The position numbers were made by a program, and so were the translations under genes. Source: Hyphococcus sp. (GTDB taxonomy: Bacteria > Pseudomonadota > Alphaproteobacteria > Caulobacterales > Parvularculaceae). Taken from it: a stretch of 47,595 nucleotides of DNA. The first letter of the stretch is position 1, and each line of letters opens with the position of its first letter. Of this stretch, positions 15,687 through 25,153 are shown piece after piece. The notes beneath the pieces were generated by a model. The model was not told the DNA's origin. It was given only the letters and a program-made list of their open reading frames with translations, and ran no database searches. The DNA lies in NCBI GenBank assembly GCA_021776375.1, contig JAJFGA010000080.1, forward strand, positions 1 through 47,595. Reading direction: 5' to 3'.

Positions 15687-17128
15687 TGGGCATTTTCAAA
15701 ACCCTTTCTTTCGCCGCACCGGAGCTTGTGCTTGTGATCGGCGCAATGGCGCTTCTCATTACGGGCGTATTCGCTGGCAACCGGTCCGCCAAGCAGATTG
15801 GCAATGGTTGCATTGCTTTATTGCTTGCGGCGGTCTTGCTGGTGTTGTTCTCGCCAACCGCGCCGACGGAGTCGTTGTTTGACGGCGCCTTTCGCATCGA
15901 CGCCTTTTCAACCTTCGCTAAGGTAATCATTTATCTGGCCGCCGCGATTGCAATTTTGATGTCCGACCAGTTTTTCGCAAGCGAGAAACTACGCCGATTT
16001 GAATATCCGGTGCTGATCGTGCTCGCCGCCTTCGGCATGTCGATGATGGTGTCGGCGACCGATCTCATCTCGCTCTATATGGGCATCGAGACCCAGAGCC
16101 TGGCGCTCTATATCCTCGCCGCCTTCAATCGCGACAGTCGCCGCTCGACCGAGGCGGGGCTGAAATATTTTGTCCTCGGCGCTCTATCGACCTGTCTTCT
16201 CTTATATGGCGCCTCACTGATTTACGGCTTTACGGGCTCAACCTCGTTTGAGGAAATTGCCCGGATCGCGTCGGCTGGCGGGAACAATGTCGGGTTGATC
16301 TTTGGCCTGGTGTTTTTGATTTCCGGCCTCGCCTTTAAAGTCTCCGCCGCGCCGTTCCATATGTGGACGCCGGATGTCTATGAAGGTGCGCCGACGCCGG
16401 TGACGGCGTTTTTCGCCGCCGCGCCCAAGCTTGCGGGCATGGCGTTGTTCGCGCGCGTATTGGTCTCGTCTTTTCCCGGTTCTCTGGATGACTGGCAGCC
16501 GGTGATCGCGATGATCGCGGTCGCCTCAATGGCGATCGGCGCATTCTCGGCGATCCCGCAATCCAACATCAAACGCCTGATGGCCTATTCTTCGATTGGC
16601 CATATGGGGTATGCGCTGATCGGTCTGTCCGCGGGAACAGCGCAGGGCGTAAAATCCGTTCTCATCTATATGGCAATCTATGTGGTGATGACGATTGGCG
16701 CCTTTGCCTGTATTTTGATGATGCGCCGGCGCGGCGGGATGACGGAAAATATCTCCGACCTTTCCGGGCTGACCAAAACCAATATGCCGCTGGCGATCAT
16801 TTTAACGGTGTTGCTGTTCTCGCTTGCGGGCGTGCCGCCAACCGCCGGGTTTTTCGGGAAATGGTATGTGTTCTTTGCAGCGGTCGATGCGGAACTGATC
16901 TGGCTGGCGATTGTCGGCGTCTTCGCCAGTGCGGTGTCGGCCTATTATTATCTGCGCATTGTCTGGTTCATGTGGTTCGATGAAGCCGCAGAGCCGTTTG
17001 AGCGCTCGCCCGCGCCGGCATTGCAGTTTGCAGCCTGGGGATCGGCGATTTTAATGTTCCCGGTGCTGACCGTTTTCATGGGACGGTTGACCGAGTTTGC
17101 GGGCCGCGCGGCGGCGGCGCTGTTTTAG
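15686..17128 (+). CDS. nuoN: NADH-quinone oxidoreductase subunit N
   Basis: 480 residues, about 14 membrane helices; the third antiporter-like pump, next to NuoK. Diagnostic stretches are MGIETQSLALYILAAF, FKVSAAPFHMWTPDVYEGAPT and NIKRLMAYSSIGHMGYAL, with the central Lys positions intact. The ATG at 15686 shares one base with the nuoM stop. birA begins three bases after the stop, so nuo transcription very likely runs on into the biotin and pantothenate genes. Confidence 0.97.
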   Translation: MGIFKTLSFAAPELVLVIGAMALLITGVFAGNRSAKQIGNGCIALLLAAVLLVLFSPTAPTESLFDGAFRIDAFSTFAKVIIYLAAAIAILMSDQFFASEKLRRFEYPVLIVLAAFGMSMMVSATDLISLYMGIETQSLALYILAAFNRDSRRSTEAGLKYFVLGALSTCLLLYGASLIYGFTGSTSFEEIARIASAGGNNVGLIFGLVFLISGLAFKVSAAPFHMWTPDVYEGAPTPVTAFFAAAPKLAGMALFARVLVSSFPGSLDDWQPVIAMIAVASMAIGAFSAIPQSNIKRLMAYSSIGHMGYALIGLSAGTAQGVKSVLIYMAIYVVMTIGAFACILMMRRRGGMTENISDLSGLTKTNMPLAIILTVLLFSLAGVPPTAGFFGKWYVFFAAVDAELIWLAIVGVFASAVSAYYYLRIVWFMWFDEAAEPFERSPAPALQFAAWGSAILMFPVLTVFMGRLTEFAGRAAAALF

Positions 17129-17131
17129 CGC

Positions 17132-17863
17132 GTGGTGTGGCTCCCCTCAGGCGCTTCTCTCGACATCTTCGAAACCCTTGATTCCACCAGCCTCGAGGCG
17201 CGCCGGCATGCGGCGCTCGGTGAGCCGGGAGCGCGCTGGTTCATCGCGTTGCGCCAGACCGCAGGCTATGGCCGCCAGGGTCGCGCCTGGAGCCAGGCTG
17301 TGGGGGATTTTTCAGGCACGCTGTCGTTCAAGCCGGAAGCCGCCGCCAACGCGCTCGGGCAGATATCGTTTATCGCCGCGCTCGCCGTCGCCTCGGCGCT
17401 GGACGAATATGTCGACCCAGACAAGCTCTCTCTTAAATGGCCCAACGACATTTTGATCGAGGGCGCCAAGGTGGCGGGCATCCTGCTGGAACATATCGAT
17501 GGCGACAGTGGCGCGCTTCTGGCGGTCGGGATCGGCGTCAATATCGTCTCAGCGCCGACGGATGTCGCGTATCCGACGGCGCGGCTTGTGGATCACACGG
17601 AGAAGGCGCCGTCGCCGGCGGATCTCGCCGCCCGCATCGATCATCATTTCTGGACTTATATGAAAGACTGGCGGGCAAACGGGTTTGCCAATATCCGTCA
17701 GTTGTGGCTCACGCGCGCTAGAGGGCTCGGCGAGACCATCACCGTCCGCTTGCCGAATGAGACGCTGTCGGGCGTCTTTGAAGGTCTCAACGAAAGCGGC
17801 GCCTTGATATTGCAGTCTGGCGCGGAAAAGCGGATCATTAGCGCTGGCGACGTGTTTTTTTGA
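17132..17863 (+). CDS. birA: Biotin-[acetyl-CoA-carboxylase] ligase, monofunctional
   Basis: 243 residues. It activates biotin with ATP and attaches it to the carboxyl-carrier protein. The biotinyl-AMP loop appears as GRQGRAW at about residues 47-53, followed by KWPNDI and the GIGVNI stretch. The short C-terminal beta domain is present. There is no N-terminal helix-turn-helix, so it is an enzyme without repressor function, as is usual in this nuo-birA-coaX order. The start is probably GTG at 17132, or the GTG next to it, three bases after nuoN. Confidence 0.92.
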   Translation: MVWLPSGASLDIFETLDSTSLEARRHAALGEPGARWFIALRQTAGYGRQGRAWSQAVGDFSGTLSFKPEAAANALGQISFIAALAVASALDEYVDPDKLSLKWPNDILIEGAKVAGILLEHIDGDSGALLAVGIGVNIVSAPTDVAYPTARLVDHTEKAPSPADLAARIDHHFWTYMKDWRANGFANIRQLWLTRARGLGETITVRLPNETLSGVFEGLNESGALILQSGAEKRIISAGDVFF

Positions 17864-17890
17864 TCACCCAACGCAACACAGCGAGCGCTC

Positions 17891-18673
17891 ATGCTTTTAG
17901 CTATTGATGTCGGTAACACCAATTCGGTTATCGCGCTTTATGAAGGCGCCGATCCGGTTGCGGTGTGGCGCACCTCGACCTCATCTACGCGTACGGCGGA
18001 TGAATATGCGGTTTGGCTGTCGCAGCTGATGGCGATGGCGGATTTTAAGCTCAGCGACATTAGCGATTGTGTGATCTCCAATGTGGTGCCGCAATCGATG
18101 TTCCATTTTCGCAACCTGTCACGGCGGTATTTTGGCAAGGAGCCTTTTGTGGTCGGCTCCGGCAATATTCCGGGCGTTGAGGTGCGCATTCCCAAACCAT
18201 CCGAGGCCGGCGCCGACCGGTTGGTCAACGCGGTCGGCGCGTTTACCGCCCATGGCGGTCCGTTGATCGTTGTCGATAGCGGTACGGCGACGAATTTTGA
18301 CATCATCGGCGCCGATGGCGGCTTTGAGGGCGGGGTGATTGCGCCGGGCATCAACCTTTCCATGCAGGCGCTACACGAGGCTGCAGCCCAACTGCCGCGG
18401 GTGGCGATTGAACGGCCTGAAAAGGTCATTGGCGGCGATACGGTCGGCGCGATGCAATCCGGCGTCTTCTGGGGTTATGTCGGTTTGATTGACGGGCTGA
18501 TCGCGCGGATCAAATCGGAATATCCCGAACCGATCAAAGTGGTTGCGACCGGCGGCATTGCCGCCCTGTTTGAAGGTGCGACCAGCGCGGTCGATATTTT
18601 TGACCCTGACCTGACGATCCGCGGCCTGCACGAAGTTTACCGTCGCCTCAAAACTGCCGGGACCAAACCCTGA
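17891..18673 (+). CDS. coaX: Type III pantothenate kinase
   Basis: 260 residues. It phosphorylates pantothenate, the first step of coenzyme A synthesis. The ASKHA-fold phosphate motif [11 protein letters not shown] is at the N-terminus (about residues 5-15); [11 protein letters not shown] and [12 protein letters not shown] are the other two signature motifs of the CoaX type. The ATG at 17891 lies 27 bases after birA. Its stop overlaps the next start (TGATG), coupling it to rnj. Confidence 0.95.
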   Translation: MLLAIDVGNTNSVIALYEGADPVAVWRTSTSSTRTADEYAVWLSQLMAMADFKLSDISDCVISNVVPQSMFHFRNLSRRYFGKEPFVVGSGNIPGVEVRIPKPSEAGADRLVNAVGAFTAHGGPLIVVDSGTATNFDIIGADGGFEGGVIAPGINLSMQALHEAAAQLPRVAIERPEKVIGGDTVGAMQSGVFWGYVGLIDGLIARIKSEYPEPIKVVATGGIAALFEGATSAVDIFDPDLTIRGLHEVYRRLKTAGTKP

Positions 18674-20319
18674 TGTCACATAACGAATTGGTGTTTTTAC
18701 CGCTCGGCGGATCCGGCGAAATTGGCATGAACATGAACCTTTACGGGTTCGGCAGGCCGGCCAACCGGCAATGGTTGATGATCGATTGCGGGGTCATGTT
18801 CGGTAATCTTTCAACCCCGGGCGTTGACCTGATTTGTCCGGACCCGTCCTATATTCTCGAAGAAAAAGAAGCGCTGCACGGCTTGCTGCTGACCCATGGC
18901 CATGAAGACCATATTGGCGCCGTGGCGCTGTTGGCGCCCCAGCTTGGTTGCCCGGTCTACGCAACGCCGTTCACCGCCGCGCTGGTCGCCCGCAAGCTCG
19001 CCGAGCAGGGCGGGCCGGGGATTGAGCTCAACATTATCGACATGAATGAGCGGTTCGAGCTTGGCCCGTTCGACATTGAATATGTCACGCTCACCCATTC
19101 GATCCCGGAGCCGAGCGGCGTCATATTGCGCACCGAACTTGGAACCGTTTTGCATACCGGCGACTGGAAAATTGACCCCGCGCCGACGCTGGGGCCCAAG
19201 GTCGATTCGAGCACCATCGAAAAACTTGGCGATGACGGGTTGCTGGCGATGGTGTGCGATTCCACCAATGTTTTATCTTCCGGCACGTCCGGTTCGGAAG
19301 GCGCGGTTAGAAAATCGCTGATCGAACTGATTAAAAAGCAGGAAGGCCGCGTTGCGGTCACGACATTCGCATCCAACCTGTCGCGCGTGGTGTCGATCTG
19401 CGAGGCCGCCGCCGCCGCTGACCGCAGCGTTTGTTTGCTCGGCCGGTCGATGTTGCGGATCGTCGAGGCGGCGCGCGAGACCGGATTGCTGCCCGAGCAT
19501 ATGTCGTTTGTCGAGCCCAAAGACGCTGGTCATTTGCCGCGCCAGAACGTGCTTTATCTGTGCACCGGCAGTCAGGGCGAGCCGCGCGCGGCGCTGGCGC
19601 GCATTGCCCGCGGCGATCACCGCGATCTGGTGCTGGGCGACGGCGATACGGTGATTTTTTCGTCGAAGATTATTCCCGGCAATGAGCGCGAGATTTATAC
19701 GCTGCAAAATGACCTGGTCGATCTCGGGGTGCACATCATTACCGAAAAGGATGAGTTCATCCACGTCTCCGGTCATCCCTGCCGCGATGAACTCAAAACC
19801 ATGTATGGCTGGGCGCGGCCGAAAATTTCAATTCCCGTTCATGGCGAGGCGCGCCATCTCGAAGAGCATGCCGACCTTGCCTATGAGCTCGGGGCAGAAG
19901 AGGCCTTGGCGCCGCGCAATGGCGACCTCATTCGCCTGGCGCCAGACGGGCCGGAGGTGATCGACGAGGTGCCAGCCGGGCGCATCTATCTTGATGGAGA
20001 TATTTTGATGGCGGAGGGGGCCGCGCCCATGCGCGAGCGCAAAAAACTCTCCCATGCCGGCGTCCTCGTGGTGTCCATCGCCCTTGATAAGCGCCAAGCG
20101 CTGGCCGGCAATGCGCAGCTCCAAAGCGTCGGGGCCGCGATCCAAGATGACGCCATCCTCGCTGAAAAAATCGAAGACGCTATCCTCGCCATGCCGGAGC
20201 AAAAGCGTCTCGACGATGAAGCCGTTGAGCTGGTAGTCAAGCGCGCGGCGCGGATCTATTTCGACCGCAACTGGGGCAAGCGCCCGATCATTCAAACGCA
20301 GATACATCGCTTGGGATAA
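18673..20319 (+). CDS. rnj: Ribonuclease J
   Basis: 548 residues, the family's usual length. The metallo-beta-lactamase core has the zinc motif HGHEDHIG (H75, H77, D79, H80), then THSIPE and HTGDWKID. The beta-CASP segment follows (SGHPCRDELKTM, SIPVHGEARH), and a C-terminal domain completes it. RNase J combines 5' exonuclease and endonuclease activity in RNA maturation and decay. The ATG at 18673 overlaps the coaX stop. This is the last gene of the nuo transcription unit as seen here. Confidence 0.95.
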   Translation: MSHNELVFLPLGGSGEIGMNMNLYGFGRPANRQWLMIDCGVMFGNLSTPGVDLICPDPSYILEEKEALHGLLLTHGHEDHIGAVALLAPQLGCPVYATPFTAALVARKLAEQGGPGIELNIIDMNERFELGPFDIEYVTLTHSIPEPSGVILRTELGTVLHTGDWKIDPAPTLGPKVDSSTIEKLGDDGLLAMVCDSTNVLSSGTSGSEGAVRKSLIELIKKQEGRVAVTTFASNLSRVVSICEAAAAADRSVCLLGRSMLRIVEAARETGLLPEHMSFVEPKDAGHLPRQNVLYLCTGSQGEPRAALARIARGDHRDLVLGDGDTVIFSSKIIPGNEREIYTLQNDLVDLGVHIITEKDEFIHVSGHPCRDELKTMYGWARPKISIPVHGEARHLEEHADLAYELGAEEALAPRNGDLIRLAPDGPEVIDEVPAGRIYLDGDILMAEGAAPMRERKKLSHAGVLVVSIALDKRQALAGNAQLQSVGAAIQDDAILAEKIEDAILAMPEQKRLDDEAVELVVKRAARIYFDRNWGKRPIIQTQIHRLG

Positions 20320-20320
20320 A

Positions 20321-20351
20321 TGAAGCTCGCGCCAGGCTCAACGCGGCTTCA
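20321..20351. terminator. Possible bidirectional terminator between rnj and the CPBP gene
   Basis: TGAAGC-t-CGCG (20321-20331) pairs with CGCG-GCTTCA (20342-20351), with one bulged base and a 10-nt loop. It sits between two convergent genes and overlaps the end of the minus-strand one. No proper T-tract follows, so confidence is low. Confidence 0.35.
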
Positions 20352-21059
20352 ATCCTCCCAACCCATAAACTGTGCGGTAAAACCAAGCGTATCAACGAGG
20401 CCATGGACCAAAATCACCGGGTAGAGGTTTCGCTTCATCAGCAAAAATGTGGCGCCGAAGGCTATCCCAATGGCGCCGGCCGTCACAAATCCGCGCATGC
20501 CCTGATAATACATATGGACATAGCCAAAAAACGCGCCGGCGAGGATCACGGCGATGACGGATGAGAATTTGACGCCGCTAAAAACCGACTGCAGCCGGGT
20601 AATAATAAACCCACGGAAGAACATCTCTTCGCCGAACGCCGCCGCCGTCCAGACGATGCCCAGCCATAAAAGATAAAGCGGCAAATTTCCCTTGATGTCA
20701 CCCCAACGTTCTTCTACCCCCTCGGGCATTTCCGACATAAATTCCCACCCCAAAGCTTCGCCGCCAAGCATGGCGGTCGCCACGGCGATAGCGAAGGCGA
20801 CAAATGCCAAAAACGTTTTGGGGATGAGCATAAGTTTGGCTCTGACGCCAGGAAGCGGGATCAGCCCCATGTTTGCCCATGTCTCACCGCGCATCCGCAT
20901 ATATCCGGTCAGCACAACAAGAACGATTATCAGCGATACGGGTCCTGCATAGCGCCATATGTAAGGGTCAAATGACTTTTTCAACGTCAGCGCAAAGGCG
21001 ACAAAGCCAACAAGTTCGATGGCGGCGATCAGGTTTTTGGATTTGAAAATATTGACCAT
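20349..21059 (-). CDS. CPBP-family intramembrane metalloprotease
   Basis: 236 residues with about seven hydrophobic segments. The three CPBP (Abi/Rce1-like) motifs are present: EExxxR in GEEMFFRGF near residue 144, FxxxH in FGYVHMYYQ near residue 177, and HxxxD in VHGLVDTLGF near residue 220. These residues bind zinc and catalyse peptide cleavage within the membrane. The start ATG is at 21059. It faces rnj convergently and is transcribed from the same side as the AraC gene upstream (34-base gap), possibly as one unit. The natural substrate is unknown. Confidence 0.88.
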   Translation of the reverse strand: MVNIFKSKNLIAAIELVGFVAFALTLKKSFDPYIWRYAGPVSLIIVLVVLTGYMRMRGETWANMGLIPLPGVRAKLMLIPKTFLAFVAFAIAVATAMLGGEALGWEFMSEMPEGVEERWGDIKGNLPLYLLWLGIVWTAAAFGEEMFFRGFIITRLQSVFSGVKFSSVIAVILAGAFFGYVHMYYQGMRGFVTAGAIGIAFGATFLLMKRNLYPVILVHGLVDTLGFTAQFMGWED

Positions 21060-21093
21060 AATGCGCCCAGCTTACCCAGAAAGCCGGAGCGTA

Positions 21094-21924
21094 TTATAGA
21101 ACGTTTGTGCGCTGAGGGTGACTAGAACTGCCAATGTTTTTAACCCATCGTTTAGGCGTAACGCCAAAGGCTTTTTTGAAGTGGCGCGTGAAATGGCTTT
21201 GATCGGAAAAGTCGCATGCGGTTGCGGTATCAGCAATGGAATTGCCTGCAAATAGCATGTTGCGGGCGTTATCCAATTTACGCATGATCAAATAGCGATG
21301 CGGGCTGGTCCCGAACATCGCTCTAAAGTCTCGCGATAATTGCCATCGATCGTGACCTGTTGCGTGTTCCAGATCTTCCATGGATATGCCTTGATCCATG
21401 CATTCAAGGATATATTGGCGGGCCGTTTCAGCCGCGCGATAGTTGAAGATTTTAATCGGCTTTTCAGCGCCGGAGACCTCATCCAGTACGGTTGCAAGGT
21501 CATAAAGCGCGTCTTGGTATTCGAGCGTTTCAAAGGGTTGGTCGTAGGCGTCCAGCAAGGGCAGGACGACGTCAAAAAGTCTTTGGTCTGAAGAAACGCC
21601 GTCCTCGATAAAGGGCAGACGTTTTCCGCCCAAGGCAGATTGAATTAATGGCGGCTCTATATAGATCGACCGGTACCGGAAACCTGCATCCGTTCCGGCG
21701 CGCCCATCATGAAGCTCGTCCGGGTGAAGAACAACCATGCCGCCGGGAAGCGAGTGGCGCGCAGCGCCCCTATAATCAAAGCTCTGAACGCCCTCAATTG
21801 TTATCCCAATTGTATAGGTGTCATGGCGGTGGGGCGCAAAAGCAGCGCCTGAAAAATAGGCCTCTATGCGGTTAACGTCCCCGCACGCCTTATAAACCCA
21901 GTTGCTAGTATTCTCACGATACAA
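21094..21924 (-). CDS. AraC-family transcriptional regulator
   Basis: 276 residues. An N-terminal cupin-type sensor domain (PHRHDTYTIGITIEGVQSF, then LPGGMVVLHPDELHDG) is followed by the C-terminal double helix-turn-helix of AraC proteins. The last helix pattern is clear: IADTATACDFSDQSHFTRHFKKAFGVTPKRW. The start appears to be a TTG at 21924; no ATG lies in frame before the cupin. It could control the CPBP gene just downstream or the divergent DUF1467 gene. The ligand cannot be predicted. Confidence 0.88.
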   Translation of the reverse strand: MYRENTSNWVYKACGDVNRIEAYFSGAAFAPHRHDTYTIGITIEGVQSFDYRGAARHSLPGGMVVLHPDELHDGRAGTDAGFRYRSIYIEPPLIQSALGGKRLPFIEDGVSSDQRLFDVVLPLLDAYDQPFETLEYQDALYDLATVLDEVSGAEKPIKIFNYRAAETARQYILECMDQGISMEDLEHATGHDRWQLSRDFRAMFGTSPHRYLIMRKLDNARNMLFAGNSIADTATACDFSDQSHFTRHFKKAFGVTPKRWVKNIGSSSHPQRTNVL

Positions 21925-22253
21925 TGTTTCTACACATCCGTTGTTTTTGTTGCGTGATAATTGACGTTTGATTCCCGAGTTTCAATGAAGTAGCGGCCAA
22001 TGCCCTGTTTTTTGAGACGAAATGGATGTTTCAACGCCCCGAATAGGCAAGGAAGGGGGGTGGAGAGGTGAAATTTCATAAGAACCGATATTCGCGGTGA
22101 ATCCGGGTGAATTCGCCGCAGCGAGATTGAGTGATCGAAACCCCAAACAAAGACATTAATTTCTGCCTGCTCGTTCTGTCTTAGACATCCCATCAATCCC
22201 TCGCTAAACTCCAGCGGTCCATTGCCCCCCGATCGCAAACCATAGGATGAGAC
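21925..22253. other. Divergent intergenic region, AraC gene / DUF1467 gene
   Basis: 329 bases with no convincing gene. It should hold the promoters of both flanking genes. A TTGACG hexamer is at 21961-21966 but no matching -10 was found at good spacing. No repeat or clear operator was recognised. Confidence 0.4.
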
Positions 22254-22499
22254 ATGACCATTGCCGGCGCAGTCGTAATTTTTATCGTCTGGTGGTGGGT
22301 GGCGTTCCTGGCGGTGTTGCCGCGCGGGGTTGAGAGCCGTTGGGAGGCTGAAGATGACGGCGTAAAAGGCGCTGATCCTGGTGCGCCGGTGCAACCGGAT
22401 TTGAAAAAAAAGGCCTTGCTCGCAACCAAAGTCACCGCCGTCTTATGGGCGATCACGGTGGCGATCATTTTAAGCGGCATTATTAATTTCCGAGATTAA
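22254..22499 (+). CDS. DUF1467 small membrane protein
   Basis: 81 residues with two membrane helices (about residues 3-22 and 54-76) joined by a charged loop. The N-terminal pattern VVIFIVWWWVAFLAVLPRGV and the following glutamate-rich loop ending with PGAPVQP are characteristic of DUF1467, an alphaproteobacterial family of unknown function. In related genomes it is often found a few genes after rnj, so its position here supports that order with the CPBP and AraC genes inserted between. The ATG at 22254 has GGATGAG upstream. Confidence 0.88.
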   Translation: MTIAGAVVIFIVWWWVAFLAVLPRGVESRWEAEDDGVKGADPGAPVQPDLKKKALLATKVTAVLWAITVAIILSGIINFRD

Positions 22500-22587
22500 T
22501 CATTTGCGCACGCTTGCATTGGTAAAAGGCCTGCCCTAGCAGTACGCCATTCCTGATCTGTGAATTTTTTGAGGCGAGGGGTGTTTT

Positions 22588-24048
22588 ATGAACGATGCAT
22601 CGCACGCCAATAAATCTGACCGTCCTGATGCGGATCGCCCGCCTGGCGACGGTGATGACGTTCAGTTCGCCGAGGACCAGACCCTGTCGCCGGAATTTGT
22701 CCGGACTATCTCCGATAGTATCGACAACCGCGACGCGCTGGGATTTGAATTTCTCACCAAAGACCTTCACCCTGCAGACATCGCCGACCTGATCGGACTG
22801 TTGCGGCTGGAAGAGCGCGCGGTGCTGATTGAGATGCTGGGCGGCGCAGTGCCGCCGGATGTGCTTGCCGAGCTTGATGACGACTTACGAACTAGCGTTG
22901 TGGCGGCGATGGGACCGGAGCGGGTCGCCAAGGCCGTTGCCGAACTCGACACCGACGATGCCGCGTCCGTCCTGGAAGATCTCGACGAGGAACGCCGGGC
23001 GGAAATTCTCGCAGAAGTACCGCTTGAAGAGCGCCTCGTCCTGCGCGCCGCGCTCGATTATGAAGAAGATACCGCCGGCCGCGTGATGCAGCGCGAATTT
23101 TTCGCGACCCCCGGCTACTGGACGGTTGGCCAGATCATCGACCGCATGCGCGGCGCCGAAGAAGTGCCTGATCACTTCTACGAAGTTTTTGTTGTTGATC
23201 CGGCGTTCAAACCGGTTGGCGCGGTGCCGCTCTCGACGCTTTTGAAGTCGCCGCGCGACACCGTGATCGAAGATATCATGATCGGCGGCGACTTGCGTAA
23301 AATCCCGGTGACCATGGACCAGGAGGAAGTCGCCTATCTGTTTGAGCAGTATAATCTGATTTCATCGCCGGTCATCGATGCATCTGAGCGCCTTGTCGGG
23401 ATGATCACGGTCGACGACGTGGTCGAAATGGTGCGCGAGGAAACCCATGAAGACATGCTGGCGCTGGGCGGCGTTGAGGCCGACACCGGGCTTTCCGACA
23501 CCGTGGTTGAAACTGTGCGTTCGCGGTTTTCATGGCTGGCGGTCAATCTTTTAACCGCCATTGTCGCCTCGCTGGTGATCGCGCTCTATGACGCGGCGTT
23601 GGAACAAATCGTTGCACTGGCGATTTTAATGCCGATCGTCGCCTCCATGGGCGGCAATGCCGGCACCCAGACGCTGACCGTGGTCGTGCGTTCGCTGGCG
23701 ACGAAAGACTTAACCGCATCCAACGCCGCGCGGATTATTACTCGCGAAGCGCTGGTCGGTTTTACCAATGGGGTGATCTTTGCCGTGATCATGGGCGCGC
23801 TTGCGGGCGCCTGGTATTTCTATTCCGGTTGGGGGGAACAACCAGACGCCGTCCGTCTCGGATTAGTTGTCGGCATAGCCATGATCATCAACCTTTTTGC
23901 CGCTGGCCTTGCTGGTATTCTGGTGCCCATCGGCCTGCAGCGCGCCGGCGCCGACCCGGCGGTATCGTCGGCAGTCTTTGTCACGACCGTGACGGATGTT
24001 GTCGGGTTTTTTGTGTTTCTTGGACTGGCCGCGGCGGTGCTTTTGTAA
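22588..24048 (+). CDS. mgtE: Magnesium transporter MgtE
   Basis: 486 residues. An acidic N-terminal superhelical domain (with LHPADIADLIGLLRLEERA) is followed by a CBS-domain pair (about residues 150-290, ending SSPVIDASERLVGMITVDDVVEMV) and a C-terminal block of five membrane helices containing the pore motif PIVASMGGNAGTQT. The CBS and N domains close the channel when cytosolic magnesium is high. The ATG at 22588 has GAGG upstream. It is monocistronic as far as can be seen and converges on the small peptide gene at 24084. Confidence 0.95.
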   Translation: MNDASHANKSDRPDADRPPGDGDDVQFAEDQTLSPEFVRTISDSIDNRDALGFEFLTKDLHPADIADLIGLLRLEERAVLIEMLGGAVPPDVLAELDDDLRTSVVAAMGPERVAKAVAELDTDDAASVLEDLDEERRAEILAEVPLEERLVLRAALDYEEDTAGRVMQREFFATPGYWTVGQIIDRMRGAEEVPDHFYEVFVVDPAFKPVGAVPLSTLLKSPRDTVIEDIMIGGDLRKIPVTMDQEEVAYLFEQYNLISSPVIDASERLVGMITVDDVVEMVREETHEDMLALGGVEADTGLSDTVVETVRSRFSWLAVNLLTAIVASLVIALYDAALEQIVALAILMPIVASMGGNAGTQTLTVVVRSLATKDLTASNAARIITREALVGFTNGVIFAVIMGALAGAWYFYSGWGEQPDAVRLGLVVGIAMIINLFAAGLAGILVPIGLQRAGADPAVSSAVFVTTVTDVVGFFVFLGLAAAVLL

Positions 24049-24082
24049 GGCCTGCGGGAGACTTGATCCACGTCAGGCTTAC
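24045..24082. terminator. Possible terminator between mgtE and the glycine-zipper gene
   Basis: GTAAG-g-CCTG (24045-24054) pairs with CAGGCTTAC (24074-24082), with one bulge and a 19-nt loop, in a gap between convergent genes. The flanking T content is poor, so this is tentative. Confidence 0.35.
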
Positions 24083-24083
24083 A

Positions 24084-24257
24084 TTATTGCCTCGAGGCCA
24101 TTGCCGCGCCTGACATCATACCAACGATCATGCCGGTAACGAGCCCAAGCCCGACATCTCCCATCACCGCGCCGAGCACAACGCCAAACGACATTCCAAG
24201 CGAAAGCCCAATGCCGATTGTTGTATGTTTGCTTCTGCTTGAAGGGTTTTGTTTCAT
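24084..24257 (-). CDS. 57-residue glycine-zipper membrane peptide
   Basis: The frame runs from ATG at 24257 to TAA at 24084-24086. The N-terminus is polar (MKQNPSSRSKHTT); the rest is a hydrophobic, glycine-studded stretch (GIGLSLGMSFGVVLGAVMGD, then a similar second half) with the GxxxG spacing of glycine-zipper helices, ending SRQ. A strong AAGGAAA site lies just upstream of the ATG. It is the last member of a minus-strand series with the SdpR/SdpI-like genes, 59 bases after the 60-residue gene. It could be a pore-type or bacteriocin-like peptide, or a structural membrane peptide; nothing in the sequence decides this. Confidence 0.7.
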   Translation of the reverse strand: MKQNPSSRSKHTTIGIGLSLGMSFGVVLGAVMGDVGLGLVTGMIVGMMSGAAMASRQ

Positions 24258-24316
24258 GGGTGTTTCCTTGATGTCTAATGTTGTTTAACGGTGAGTATGC
24301 TTAGCAACCGAGGCGC

Positions 24317-24499
24317 CTAACCGCCCGATTGAGATTTTTTTCTGGGACAGGTGACGGTCATAAGGCCATTTACGAAGAAATATCCAACGATCAACCACAT
24401 TGTCAGTTGATCCGCCCAAGGCGCATCGCGCCACACATATGCGGCAAGGATCATAGCGATGGCCCAAAACAGGGCATTCAACAATTGCAGCTTAGCCAT
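24317..24499 (-). CDS. 60-residue small membrane protein
   Basis: Two hydrophobic helices (about residues 7-21 and 31-50) with a short loop (RDAPWADQ) and a basic tail ending KKSQSGG. A good AGGAGAT ribosome binding site precedes the ATG at 24499. It starts 12 bases after the SdpI-like gene and is clearly part of the same operon. No family is recognised. The hairpin of two helices would suit a subunit or accessory of the SdpI-like protein, but this is inference. Confidence 0.75.
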   Translation of the reverse strand: MAKLQLLNALFWAIAMILAAYVWRDAPWADQLTMWLIVGYFFVNGLMTVTCPRKKSQSGG

Positions 24500-24511
24500 A
24501 TTAGATATCTC

Positions 24512-25153
24512 CTAATTGGTGTGTTGTTGATTGTTGGCCTGCGCGCCGCGCGTCGCCCAGAAGCAAATGGTGATCGCCAGCGCCAGCACAGCCGCGCCAA
24601 TCAGGAAAGAAAGAGCCTGAGCTAGTCCGACTGGCGCAAACAGCCACAGAGCGCTATGGGAAAAGCCGGCCAAAACTAGCGTAAAACCTAAGAACCGTTC
24701 CGCCGCAATGGTTCTGGCTGGATTGCATTTTTGCGCTGCCAGCGAACGCAAGCTTTTCGGCAGGTAGTTGCCTGTGACCATCAAAATAACGCCGGTTATG
24801 ATGCCTGCGACTCGCCCGGCGATGTTGCCGTTGATGCCCCCTAGGTCTTCTACTAACCTGAATAAGAGCGCTATCGCCAGCATTAGCGATGCGGCAAACA
24901 GGCTCCGCCTTATATTGCGTATACGGATTTTATTATCGTCGCGGGAAGACCGTGACATCAGGAATAAGACGGCGGTGCTAACCACTACTATAGCCATGAC
25001 GCCGCCCCAGATAAGCGCATTGTCTGGCGAATAATGCCAGTTCACGGCGGCAAGGCCGAAGACGCCGAGCCCGGCAATTTTTAATGGGTAGATGGCTTGG
25101 TTTTGCGGCGCCGCTGTCCTGTCGTCTTTGTTCAAATGATTTTCCGTGCTCAT
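24512..25153 (-). CDS. SdpI-like multi-pass membrane protein
   Basis: 213 residues with about six membrane helices after a polar N-terminus. GNYLPKSLRSLAAQ, around residue 128, matches the GNxLPK signature of the SdpI/YhfL family, in which Bacillus SdpI gives immunity to the SdpC toxin and relays a signal by holding the repressor SdpR at the membrane. The ATG at 25153 overlaps the ArsR stop (ATGA), so the two are translationally coupled just as in sdpRI. Similarity is limited to this signature and topology by eye. No SdpA, SdpB or SdpC homologue is seen in the window. Confidence 0.7.
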   Translation of the reverse strand: MSTENHLNKDDRTAAPQNQAIYPLKIAGLGVFGLAAVNWHYSPDNALIWGGVMAIVVVSTAVLFLMSRSSRDDNKIRIRNIRRSLFAASLMLAIALLFRLVEDLGGINGNIAGRVAGIITGVILMVTGNYLPKSLRSLAAQKCNPARTIAAERFLGFTLVLAGFSHSALWLFAPVGLAQALSFLIGAAVLALAITICFWATRGAQANNQQHTN